A stretch of DNA of 64,000 nt from Stratiolaelaps scimitus (Eukaryota; Arthropoda; Arachnida; Mesostigmata; Laelapidae), in NCBI GenBank assembly GCA_019614645.1, contig JABWDB010000005.1:18589001-18653000 (forward strand). Reading direction: 5' to 3'. Below are positions 10,101 through 23,600 of the stretch, in pieces. The translations under genes and the position numbers were made by a program. How positions within the stretch are numbered: the first letter of the stretch is position 1; each line of letters begins with the position of its first letter. The notes beneath the pieces are model-generated. The model searched no databases, was not told where the DNA came from, and was given only the letters and a program-made list of their open reading frames with translations.

Positions 10101-13100
10101 AGAGAAAAATGGTGACATGACCCGACCCCGCACACTCTCTCATAGTGAATGAGAAGATTCCGTCTCTCGCTCGATGTAGGTTTTACTGTCAAGCCGATTC
10201 ACCTCTAATGGTGACACGAGATAGAGGAACCTACATGAGAAACGTACTCATCGTCAGTTCGCTTATTCGCTGCCGGAGATCAATCGATGCTTGGGCAGGT
10301 TGTGCGATGTCTGCGTCGCCACTAGAAGCAATCACGCTGAATAGAAGCACTGATACTCCACAAGCGCTTTATGAGGAGAGTTGCAATGAAGTGGACACTA
10401 TTTTGTGGACATCGTTCTGCTCATAGATCTGACGACGCTGTGTAGAATCAAGCGGTCATGAAGAAACTCTTGGGATGTTATCTGCACATTAGGGCACTTG
10501 CTAATTGTTGTCTTGGATTTGGAATGTATTTTAGGAAAGACAATTTTTGAAGCTGTCGAATTGGCAGCAATAGTGTGGGTAACAAAATCTAAAACGGTAA
10601 AATTTTATGCTTTGAAATAATAATAATAATAATAATAGCACTAATAACAACTCTAATAGACATCTTTTTGGGTTTCAACATGAGTGATTAAATAAAGAAA
10701 TTTCATCCATTGTATACGAGCATAGTGAATGCATCACGAGATTTCATCAGATTCAGATTGATTCATAAGGTTGTTTTGTTTTATTGTGTGGTTTATAGCT
10801 AGCGTTCCTTGTAAAATCCGATCCAATCGGTGCTTAAACAATTCTTCCTTTATAACGAAAACAGTTTGCATTCCTCTATGTCGTAATTCGCCCTACATAA
10901 TAATATGTATCTGATAGTTTTGGAATCTCCCGCAGCCGCTGATTTATTTGTGTATCGCTGGGATCTGACGCGCCCGAACAGGCGGGCACATGTCTGTGCT
11001 TTCGAGAAACTGCCTGTCGTCGCATCACACGGGACACGAACTTGTTGATAGTAAGGCTCACTTGAGCCATAGCCTCGAAGAGGAACATGGGCAATAGCAT
11101 ATTGCACATGTGTATTCACCGGGTATTACGGAAAGGTTTTTTGTAATTTAATTTTCAATTCTCTCGGTGGACATACCTAGAAAATGTTCGTTGATTTCCG
11201 TTACATTTAGAATGAACTTTCACAGCATTACCACCAACTGGGGTATCGATTCATTAATACCACATATATCTGTGTGAGAGAGAACTCAGCCCATCAGTTA
11301 TTCGCCCCCTCTACGACCACTGTAGCGCGCCAACACTAAAGCCGAATTCTACACTCTGCAAGTTTCGTAATTCGAACGATTATTATTATTATTATTATTA
11401 TCTCACAACGGAGATCATCTTTCCAAATGCCCCTCCGCTCGACATTTTCTTTCGTTTGAATTTTGTCGTTGCCATTTTTTGTCGTATTATCGTCTTATAG
11501 ACGATTTGTGCCCGTGGACCTATGTGCCCTGCTAAACACAACGGTTGTCCGTCACTCGATGAACAACAACGGTCGCGACCGTTGTGAATTTCGATAGGTG
11601 GACGGCAGTGTTTACGGGTACCCCGAGCGTGGTTTTGTGTCCGTGCGTATTTGGGAATGCGTCGACATTCGAAATATTCGTTTGTCCTTGATTTTCAGCC
11701 CTGCCGTTTATACGTAGTGGCGCCATGCAACGGTCGTTCATGCTTTCGTTGTGTGCCGGCCGTTGGGAACGCCACCTGCAGCATGAAATTCTGTTCAACT
11801 GGCTGTGTTGTTGGAATTACTGATTCGTGATTTTTTTTTTCGATTGATTGAGAATTAATTAATTATCAGGCAGACTTGATTGACGTGCTAGTTACGGTCA
11901 AACGGATTCAGAGCAGCAGCAGTAAGCTAATTAAGTCGATCTAATCAAGCGATGGATCTATTTCCATCTCACTTGTCTTGTCACTTTTTGTCAACGGTTA
12001 GTTTCTTTTTTTTTTATTTTATATTGTCTCCCATTTGTATATGGATTTTTTTTTAATTTGAACGAATATTGAGGTTTGCTGTCAATTGTGATGGCGTTAG
12101 ATGGCCACACCACAATTTCGGTGCGGACATGAGTCTGCATTCAAATTCGATCTGTAGCGTTCGTTGTCTTCACGTTGAAGTTCGGCCACATCGTGTTCAC
12201 CGACGAATCGATGAAAGATTTGACCCCCTGCTATGGCAATTGAGCCCTACTGGCAAGCCAACCACTAGCTGAGTTCTGCTGAGTGACTCACAGAAGGTGA
12301 AGGCGGATGACTCACTCTGCCGGTGAGTAACGGGCATCTCCAATGAAAGAATAGTTCAGACGAACGAGCGGCAGAGCACTTCGGAGATCGGACCCCTCTG
12401 GCTGTGACGCAACGCTAAAGCAAGTCTAGATCGGGTATGCGTGTACATACGTTGTTTTTTTTAACACAAGCCCGAGGTTCAGCCGTACACCCCTGCTTGC
12501 TCAGCCTGGCGTGACCCAATTCCCAGAATATCATAACCAGCATATTTGCAATCGTTTCTTTCACCGTCGCTTGCAAACGTCAAAGTCAGCGAAGCAATTG
12601 CCACCTCGTGTTGCACCGTCTCCTCGCAAAAAAAAACAGAAGGAGAGCTCTGGATAGAGAGGGAGAGAGAGGGAGAGATACTGTATGACGCATTTCCCTA
12701 AAAATGCTGGCAAACATCTGAAATCAAATGCGTATTAGGTTAACTTGAATTCATCGTGTTGTCTTTTGGCGATCTCCGTTCCATAGAAGACTGACTACCT
12801 CTACGCGAGATTCGTCTATTTGATAATTCACAAATGATATATCAAAATTCTTTTGAGATAGACCACAGTGCAAGTGTTGATTGACTCGACGCAACATGCA
12901 CCAGTACACACCACCACCACTACATGCCTATGATAATGTCTTATACATTTATCCATCGTTTCTCGCTTTAACTTCAAGATCCAGAGCGGTATTCCATTTC
13001 TAGATTCCACAAAACGCTTTACTGACAACGGCGGAGATAAGCTGTAACTGGCAGGTTCTCTTCTCGCGAATGAATTCGCCGACTTTGATCGTCCATGCCA

Positions 13101-14596
13101 ACTAAAGGTGTTGGTCATTTCGTCCGTTGAAACAGAGACTGAAAAAAAAACTGTGTTCGATGTCACGAGAAAAGGCAGCACAGCAATAATTCGGCAACAT
13201 TCGCCTCTGAATTCCGTTCTCTGTGTGTATGTGTGTCGCGTTGGGACCGACGTTGATTAATCAGGCGCCCCATCGTAACGCCGACAACATGAGGAAGAGA
13301 GCGAAATGCTGCCGGACGAAACGTAGCTTGAAAACGGATCATCTACAGCCTGCTACTGTTGATTATGACGTTGGCGTTCTCGAATGCTGATGATGCGGTT
13401 GCATCACCACAGCTGACCACGCCGTCTACCGTACACCGAACTGTGGGGACTTTCTTTACTTCACATCATGCGGTCGAGTTGCTGCAGCCGGCTGCAACCG
13501 CAGCAGCGACAACTATAGCGAGAGTCGTACGATAGTGATCAAATATTCAATTAGGTACACTGCGTACGGCTAGCCAGGTTCGGATAAATAGACATACACG
13601 AAACATTTGTGCAGCGTTTAGTTTCGGGGGGGGGGGGGGGAATGTTAAGCGTTGATTAAAAGCTAGGTATTCGAATGGAGATATTTGAAGATATCCGTCG
13701 TGGAATGTTCGTACATATCTATATATTATATATCTGTACGTTTTGTAATCTGAGGCAAATGTTTCGTGATGAATATGATGCATTTGGAAAATCGCCTGTG
13801 AACGTTAAGGGTTAAAGCTTTTATTGGTTTATTAAAGGAACTGCAATTTTACAGTGTTTAGATTCTCGTCTATGTGACGTGCTGAATAATTGCTACAATA
13901 TGGGAACACCTTGCCAGAATATATTTCATAATGGAGTTTTGTTGTTGTTGCTGCTGTTGTTATCTGTCCTCAACTGCGTGCGGTTCACAGACCGAGCACC
14001 ACCCATATCCGGCATATGCCCGCTGTGATAAAGACGAATGGCAAGGCATTAACTTGGCGCATGTTGCTGTTAATAAATAGATCTCATAAGGAGAGAGAGA
14101 CGAATCAACAAAAGGATGGGGATAGGCGGTCAGACCATCAGCCTACTACTATTGTATTAATTATTAAGGTTAGCTTAATAATAACACACCCTTACGCGTA
14201 TATGCAATGTCCATAACGAGTGACCTCACGTTGTTTTTACACCGTGACAGATACAGCAGGTCAGGTTACGGTGCAATATCATACAGCGTTGCCATACCGC
14301 TAATTCGTCGACATTCAGTCGCGTCGAGTATCAGCGGGCGCTGTGTGATATCCCATAAGCAACTGTGTATAAAGTTTCCGTGACAAACGTTCGGGGCTAG
14401 AATATATTGCAGTTATCATTAAGATATGAGAGCGGCAGATCTCAACTTGTTGGTCTTGGTGCTTGCTGTCATCGATCACAGAATCCCTGTCTTGAGTCGT
14501 GTGTCGGCAAAACAGCATATTTACATACTATATATATGCGCTAGTGTCTAATGTGTTGTGCTGCGGCAGGATCATGAATAGCTTGTCTGTTGACTG

Positions 14597-14602
14597 TGTA
14601 TA

Positions 14603-14668
<66 letters not shown>
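14597..14668. repeat. Long (TA)n microsatellite
   Basis: About 70 bp of nearly pure TA, interrupted by two G bases near each end. Confidence 0.9.
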
Positions 14669-16559
14669 GTAGATCTGGTAGCCATATGATCGCATTACAT
14701 GCGAATTGTGCTTTGGAAATTTCTGTACCATGAGAGAGCGAAGAAACATCGTGTAGCAATTTGTATAGCAAGGACGAAGCAGTCTTAATGATGAAATAAT
14801 TATAAACGCGTTGTCTCCGTTTTTTTCTCGCCTTGCTTATTATTAGACGTATGAGATATTATACATTGCTTGTGTCAGTCACCCATATGCTTCTGCACGT
14901 GCGTTGCGCCCTGTTGACGACCACCACCCTAAGTAATGAATTGAGCGACGTGGCGGCTATAGTACAAGGGATTTTCATTTGACGACGATGCGCAACGAAT
15001 ATTCCACCATGCGTAGTTTTGTGTCACGAAATAACAAGAGAGACAGTTTCGCTTTTCGTACGCGCTGTGTCGCGCTCGAATCGAGTATCTCAAGTTAGGC
15101 AATAAATGTATCGATTTGGAAGGCTGGAGTATCTTTCGTCTATTAAACGTCGCACATTGTCTCTGTTGTTTATCGCTGCCTGTAAATAACGAAGTACGGG
15201 CGTTCAGAGACTACCACTTCCACCCGAGGATCTGTGACGGCTTTTATCGCTTTGTCACTCGCTGACAGATAGAATGGTTGGGCAACTCGTGCAGCCTCCA
15301 GTGGTGAACACTACCGCAGGCAGCAATAATATCTCAAATTGACAATCGATTGTTCACAATTAGTATAATTATTAGTATAGCCATATCAGTATGACTGTCA
15401 TTATTATTCCCTCAGCTGTCCCGGTTGTCGTTCATCGGCCAGGTAACAACGTCCACGAGCAAATTGCAAGCGTTTCTTTCCAACAAACATTTCATCGTGT
15501 GCACACAAAAAAAATCATGATTGTTTCAGATTTTCTTCCGTGTCATATTATTATTATCCCCCCCCCCCCGCCCCAAGTGAGACAAATCTCATTGCTATGG
15601 CAGCAGTTGCACTGGCGCTTATCGTCGGTTGGTGTCTGATACGTGAAAGTTTAAGAGCGCGTGAGTGGCTGCCTGGCTGATATTGCGCTTTTGCTCGAAG
15701 GGGGACGAGATGCTTCGAGATGATGCTAGCCGCGCTATAAATCGGAACGAACGAATCGGATAGATAACTGACTAGAAAATAATCGTAATTCTAGTCCAAT
15801 ACGACGGTCAATGTCCACGTTGGTCCGTGTGGTCTCATAGCAGACGCACGCAAGTCAAACGTGAACACGAATCGTGGAACACTCGCGTGAACGGTTCAAC
15901 GATTCAGATGTATGTATAACTTTACATAACGACATTGCTTGGCGAAGATTGCCTCACCCGTCAATAACGTCACCTTCGAAACGAACTCGTTCGTTGTTAG
16001 CACACGTTACGCTGAATGTTAAAACAGTTCTGATTATAGGATCGTATTATAACTCACAACACGGTAGAGCGGATGGCGTTTTTCGCTGTGCTGGTTAGTG
16101 GAACAAAATCTTTGCCACAAGGCTAACGCCATTGTTTAGTTCCGTAAGAATTGAGCCAGGAGAGAAGCCATCTATATGTAATCATAGGTGGCGTTTTAAT
16201 CCAATTGCTGTACATTAGGATCTACAGCGATTCGTTTCTGATGATGGATCCCTTGCGATTGTGACTCATCGAAGAAAGTTATTAGAAACTGCTGTGTTAT
16301 ATGCCGATCTCGTATCCCGTACATCGTCTGTGAGTTCTGTGCGTAAAGCATCGGAGTAGAGCCCGATTGTAATTGTGGACTAGATTGTCGACTGCCTTCC
16401 GATCAGGGTAGTTCGTGTGTTCATTGTACGATGTGTCCTTCACCACCTACTCGACAATAACTTTCTCTATCGCGATCTCATTGCATTAATATTAATGAAT
16501 GCTGTATTAATTCGCTGACTGATGAACTCAAATAATGCTCATATGACCACTCATAGTTA

Positions 16560-17640
16560 AAAAAAAACAGCGTTTCTTGTTTTTTTTTTTCGATGTGGAT
16601 ATTCCCTTCCTGAAATATAATGGCTATTCGCTACGCCCGCTCCCGAATTGTATTGCGCTTTTGTGAACATATGTGCGGGCCCAGTGTCACCCAAAGTCAA
16701 CAACAAGCGCCGATTCTCCATTTTTCCCCAAGAGATTTTGCTGGTGGTGGTCCTTTTTGGTGTCACCGCTCTCGCGTCCATGCAACCAACAGAGGATCTG
16801 TCCCTCGTTTGACGCCTACCTCTATCTCTATCTGTTTGACTATAAACTCTCTCTCTCACTCTCTCTGACTCCCTGTCCCTCTCACTCGCTCTCTTGACGG
16901 CTCATCTCGTCGTTGTTCATGCCGCAGCCGACGCTCCTGCGATATCCGAGTCAAGCCAAGTCCATTCGAGCTGATGGCGTTTTGAGCCGTGGCGCGTCCA
17001 GCGAGAGAGGTGGCTGGAGAGGTGGTGGTCTCTTTTTCTCTCTCTCGACGACCAACCGACGGACTGAGCGACCAGTGACCACCGGTGATGTGGTCTCCAC
17101 CGATCAGCGCCAACTGAGTGGTGACCAAATACCCGAACGCTGCTACTGCTGTTGCTGCTGTTACTCTCCGCCTCCCTCAACCGCCTGTTGCCTGCTCTGA
17201 TGCTCCAACGACAACATCGGCAGCAGCAGCAGCAGCAGAAGCAACGATCTTGGGCGACGGCCCAGCTCGCGTTTGCGTGTGCTATTGATGCTGAGCTACC
17301 GGTCGGAGCCACCGATGAGTCATTCACAACGCCCACTACATGTGAGCTAGGCATGGCCGTGAATGAGTTCGGCGAATGAACAACGCCACCGGCAGTGTTC
17401 AGTAGCAGCAGCAGCAGCAGCCATAGCTACATCGGGCAGATGAAACCAAGCAATCTACTAATAATAGCAGGCAGAAATAAATATGGTCACAGAAATACTC
17501 GAGGGGGGAGTGGTACACAGATCGTGTAGGGTAGTCCTGTGAGAGACAGAGGAGAAGCGAATTAAATAGAAGATCTACTTCATTTATCTTGGTAGTTCAG
17601 AGCTGCTGCTGCTGCTGCTGTGGCTATTGTTGTTGTTCCT
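16560..17640. promoter_or_regulatory. GC- and CAG/CTG-rich island, possible alternative 5' exon or enhancer
   Basis: The composition departs from the surrounding AT-rich DNA. It has (TC)n runs at 16848-16895 and CAG/CTG runs at 17143-17160, 17218-17236, 17404-17421 and 17602-17620. A weak donor ACAT/GTGAGC lies at about 17340. Open frames here follow the triplet repeats on several strands and are not convincing genes. Confidence 0.25.
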
Positions 17641-20600
17641 GTTGCTGTTCGGCTTAGTGATAATAATGCGATTATGATTGTAGTACGGGGCTGATGTGGC
17701 CGTGTTGCTCTTAAGTATGATGTTTACCTTTTCGGGAAGAAACTTTTTGGTTGTCTAGTTGAAATTTAATGGCAGCTGCAGCTAGCATCTACCTTCAACG
17801 ACGCTTTATAGCTACCCTTTGTAGTGGTAGCTGATATAATCCTATGGTCGTCCACATAGTGCAGCAAGAGTCAGCCTACTACCGAGTTATGCGTCTGGTT
17901 GGAGCATTGAAGAGATTTGTGCTGACGCAGCTCAGCTCGGCTCGGTCCACTTCTTGTGAACGAATCAAACGACTCCGGCGAAACAAGGCGGCAATGTTGT
18001 TGTTATTTTTTTTCTGCATGTGTTCTGGTGCCAACGTAGTATCGGCTGTCTAGAGCATGCGTAGCAAGCCAAAGGATGGAGCGTGTTTTGTAAACACGTG
18101 TATCACTTCGAGAGGCGACGGAGTAGTCATGGTAGCAGTCGTTCATATGCAATCTATGTCGAGCAGCGAAGAGATCGCATTTCCGGAGCGATACTCTTAG
18201 TCGATCTCAACGTTTATGGCTCACCAGTATCGTCTCCTCGAAAAGTGCATATTACTAATGTACGATGTGAATTCGGGGTATCATCTATCGTTAAGCTCTT
18301 AAACAGGGCGGAATATCTGAGTAGTGAAATCCGCTGTAGGTGAAACGACAGCAAAAATGATAACGGCGACCACAAGAGGCACAAATGACCCTGCGAATTA
18401 ATTAATGTCGTGCGCTGCTGTTTATATTCCCACCTGTACTCGAGAACCTTTGTCGGCTCTGGCCCCCATCTACTCGAGGGAAACAATTCATAAATGATCG
18501 CAATAGCAGCGTTTCAATGTTATTATTACTTCAGATACGAGATGATTTCGCAAAGAGAGAGATAGAGAGATACTCTGTCGGTTGCCGTCGCCTCTCTGAC
18601 TTCAACGTCGCAAATCGCTCGAGTAATCACCATCTCACTCGAGTATTTGGACCATATCTATGTCGCGTCGGTGGCGGAGCAGTCGTCGGCTTGGTCTCGT
18701 GTCGCCTCGGCTGCATCTTCCAACATGGAATCATGCTTCTCACTCTCCACATTTAGTGGTTCTCTCCGTTTTCATCGGCGAGATTCGACGATGGTCCAAG
18801 CATATTTGCCACGGCTAATCCGCAATCTAAACGTAGACCGCAAATCTACTACGAAGGACGAGAGAAACAGCAAACACACCCCTGTCGCTAGGGGTCCTAG
18901 AGGATCAAACGCACGGACAGATGGACAGAAAGATATCCAGGCTTTTTTTTTTGGTAACTACTCCCGCTCGAATTGAATATACCATAAAGGCCTTTATGAA
19001 ACTGCACCGCTTCCACTGTGCTCGCTGTTGTTGTCGTCTATAGCGGTGTAACTGTAAAGATGCTGTACCGTTGGCGGCTTTTAAACCATGACGTGATTGC
19101 TGAGACAAAAGAGGCCACAGACTTCGGCAACAGCAGCCGGTCCTGGTCCGCTAACCCGCAACAGTGTCAGAAGTCAACGCAGTCAGATTGTCATGTCACT
19201 GTCATGTGTCTGGAGCTGTAAATGAATCGACTGTCGAAATGCTGACCACAGGGTCGAACATTTAATTAATGATTATTAATTTCATATTACTATTATATTA
19301 TGTGGTCGGAAATTGTTATCGTTCGAAACAACCACTACGGTTGATATCCACCAACATCTGGTCGTGGTGACCAACCGCAGCTGGCGGGGTGTCGTCAGTG
19401 AGGAGTTCACACCAAATAATAGGCGTGCAGGCCAGGGTTCGGGTGACGACAAGACCATGACAATGATGATAATTATAATAGTAAAATGAACAGCGTGAGT
19501 CTTTATCTACTCGTTCGGGTCGCTAGCGGCAGCCTACAGAGAAGATAATCTCTGTTCAACTTTACCCGATACACTCTCCCAATTGAATTTGACAGAATGT
19601 ATTCGATTACTGTTTGTGCAACGAGATGCACTCGCCTGTGGTGTTGAAATTACCCGTCGTCGTGGTGTATGAACCTGAGGCTGATTATCACTGTTCACTC
19701 TTGACTGCAACGCTGTTTCGAAACATCCATCCACAGCAACGTCGCTATTAATAATATGTCGAAACAGACATCTGTTGCCCTCTTGCTCTACACAATGTAG
19801 ATAATATATTCGCATGTGCTGCTCTCTGTCGGGGTGCCTGGTCTGATTGTGTCCCATTCAAAACCGCGATGCGTCACGCTTGTAGCTTGCGGGCACCCAT
19901 ACCCGCATATTTGGATAGCGTTTCGTTCGCCCAACCTGCTCACCTTATGACACTGAGAGTCGTGTGTCAGGTATAGTATAGTACGAATGACGCGCGCTTC
20001 CGATTGCGAGTTATATATATATATAATTATAGTTAGTCAAACTGCTCTGATTTCTATTCCGTGTTGTATCATCATCGTCGCGAATGCTGCTCAATGGGAC
20101 CTATTACAATTTCTTTTCGGGAACATTCGTCCCTAGAAACCAGTGAACTCGAGTGCAGAATGAGAATTATGCTACGATGACATAGAGAGATATCAGAGAC
20201 AAAAAATGGCCACTTTGCCAAGAAGAACGGGTTATCATTATTATTGCTTGTAATATAGATATTTTGCATTTACTAAATGAACCAACCATGCTGCACCCGT
20301 CTACCATGGCGTAACGATTTAGACACCCCGGTGACAGCGCTGAATCCAAGAAGACGCAGACACCGGCTAATATGTTAGTAGATTTGTTCTTGTCGTTCAC
20401 ATATCATCCTGCGTAATACAGGCATCGCAATAAATTCAAGTCAAGTACATTCTTTGTCACATTCGTGGTGAGTGCTATTTCAATACAGCTTCTGTCACAT
20501 ATACGTGAAAATTGGTGTTTGCGAATTCGTGACTCGCAGAGTAGATGCTTTATGATTGAGTACGTTAAACATAATGCAGAATGGCAGTTCTCATCATTTT

Positions 20601-23600
20601 GCATTTCACTGACATAATAGTAACTGACTGTGACGCAATGAACAATGCCAATGTTTCGTGGCGTAGACATTTGGTCCCGTTATATTGGCACGCTCAAGAA
20701 TGGTCTCTGCAAACGTTCTATCATAACTACGACATTCGTATCACAGGCTATGTCGGGCCGATATCAAAAAGTAACGTTCTGCGAGGCAGTGTTTCTAAGT
20801 TCACCGAGAACTGGCCGTTTTGAGACAGAACAGCTGTGCTTGTGTAGACTCGAAAGAAGTGATGTTGGCATGGAACGCTAAAATGGATTTTTGCCCAGTG
20901 AAATTTTGAACTGCAGGCCTACGGTGGACTTTAGGCCGCCAAGAACACGCGTCGCTGCATGGCTTTCGTATGACAATGGTAATCGGCACACACTTTCCAC
21001 AGTCACATGTGCAAGATATACTAGAAGCATGCAGCGCTCAAGCGTTAGGCAATTATGCTGTGCATGTATGTGCAGATTTGCGCAAACGTGTAGTGGTTGT
21101 AATCTTGCAATGCACTATGTCACCGCTGGACGGTACAATCAAACGCATAAAAAGATGAAAACTAGTGAATTATTCTTCGGTGTCCCTCTACTTATATCTA
21201 CATCTCTGTCTCGCAACTAATGCTATGAGTAATTAGTCGTTATTTTGTCGCAGAAGAGATTCTTCTCAACGTCAATACACGCATGTTCTAGGTCCGTCCA
21301 CGATTCTACTCATTCTGGTCAAACACATCTGAATACCGTGACTGTATATAAATATATATATATATATAAACCGCAACTAGCAAACACATGCATGGGGTCA
21401 CTGTGCGATACGGACAACACAGTCCTTGTGTCCAACTCAGTAACGAACAATGTTTGAATGACGTCTCGTCTGCTGTCATTGACAGAGATTCTGAATGACT
21501 TGGCGGCCTTCTTTCATATTCGGCGCCTACGTAGATGTCTCATAATACGTGTGTCGATTGTCGCCGCTATTGTAGCATTGTCAAGTGTTGATAAATCGAA
21601 TAATTAGTGTCAATAAATAGCAGAGAGTCAAGCCCGACGTACATGTTATCCCTCTTAGAGATATCACCATTGCCCCTATCGTCGATGCATCATACCGGTA
21701 CTTTGGCAAACGCTGTGGCAAGGCGGGAATTGTATTTTTTTCCGACTGTTAGTTTGTGGTGGTTGTTGTTGTCATATCTGCAAGTGGCAGCGTTGACAAA
21801 CAAAGTTTACGTCTTGACAGCGTTCTATGATATGCATGGGGAACGAAGCTGTGATTCGCAATAGTTACAATCAATATAAGGGATGTCAAGTGAATTGAAA
21901 AACACCTCGAAGGTTACCTCACGACGCTTATTAACCCCTGTCATAGCCAGCATCAAAACGCTGCTGGGTCCCACATTTCCCTTTGTGATATCTTCGAATG
22001 GACGATGATAAATATTTACGAAAATCAGGACGGTGCTGATTCGCTACGTGGACGCGAACTAATACGTTGGAAAAGACCGCTAAAGGCAGCGGTGGCCAAA
22101 AAGCATCCATCAACAGTCCTGTACGTCGCGAACGCTCGTCTTATATATGTAGCAACAGAAAATGTGCGGCCGATCAATGCACCCAACTTAAAATGGTGCT
22201 ATTGTAACAATAGTTGCGACCACTGTGTCGTATCTTAATCACATATGAACAGCTATTGTAACGTATCTATGCTCGAACGTACCCGGTAGGAATCGTCTCC
22301 CTCCTGTTGCTACAATAACAATAAAGTTGGCATGTGTTGTTGTCGGTTCTCACCGACACAGCGTTCAATGTGATCTCGGCGTGTCTACGCATTACCGTTG
22401 ACGTGTAAATGTGTAAAATACCAAAATGATATTTGGTAGCGAATGCACTCGACATGCTTCTTCTTCGATAATGTTACTTGGTCAACGCTGAACAGGCTAT
22501 GAACTGAACAATAACTCAGTGATCGCACATGCTTACCTATGGCAGTGTGTCCTTTATAGTAGGAATGTCTTTGGTTTGGATTCTCATATCAAACTTGAGA
22601 TAGGGATGGTTATCTAGCAGCGCGCTCATGTGAATAAATCATGAATTACAGCAGTTTGTCTGATTATGAGCAATCGAAACGAGAGGCTAAATAGATCGAC
22701 CTTGTTGGGCGCAATGAACCAATGAACCTGCACGTATGGTTGCGCGGAGATATCAATAAACCTTTGGCGATTGGTATGGTCCAGACGAACTGAGAGTATT
22801 CATCTTTGATTGAAATGCCCGCTAACATGCAATGCAATTGCAACGTTCCTTCTTTTCAAAGGACTCTTCCTGTAATCGTTCTGTGTCTGCTCACATGCGC
22901 TAATAAACAAGTAGCTGTAAAGGTCATTTGGCCTTGTTTACGTCGCGGAATCGGCAGAGGAAATGTTCCCTCTGACCTTGTCTTCGCTGTTGGCTAACGT
23001 CATCCAGTATTCATTTCTACTTATCGACGTTTGAATCAGAAAGAGCTCTGTTAGGCGCGTTCGCGTGTACTTTCTTCAAATCGTATATTGATACATTCAT
23101 ATTTGTCACAGAGTCGAAATTGTTTTTGAATCTGATGAATATTAAAGAAAGCGATAGACGAAATCGAGAAGGTCAACACTTGTCAACACTTTGAGCTGAG
23201 TGCGTTTCGTTATTAAAGATATTACTACTAATAGATTCCAAGAAAGGGGCTTGGCAGAAAAAGAAATCTGCAACCCGTTTAGGCGTCAGGCGAAATTCAT
23301 TTGAAAATCTACCAGGATAATTGTAATCATTGCGTTTATCAAGAATTACCCGAAACCGTAACATATAATGAGCTTGCATCTGCTGCAAAAATTTCCCATG
23401 CAACCAGTGATCGTTAATATTGTGGTTGTACAAGTATCCAGCATTGTGTACATTGATGGCACACGCCGAGATCGACCATAGAGCTATAGCCTATATTGAC
23501 ATGACAACGCCCTCGACATTCCGTCATCATTGTCGACGCCGCCGCCGTCGCCGCCGCCGTCGCCGCCGCCGCTACCGTTGCGGTTAAGTAACGTCTAGGC

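Larger units (their letters stand above)
8602..16559. other. Presumed long-intron DNA with microsatellites
   Basis: No convincing exon. Simple repeats are (TA)n at 9484-9509 and 9643-9660, (ATA)n at 10617-10637, (ATT)n at 11382-11401, 15 G in a row at 13626-13640, (TA)n at 14597-14668 and about 12 C at 15558-15569. Confidence 0.5.
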
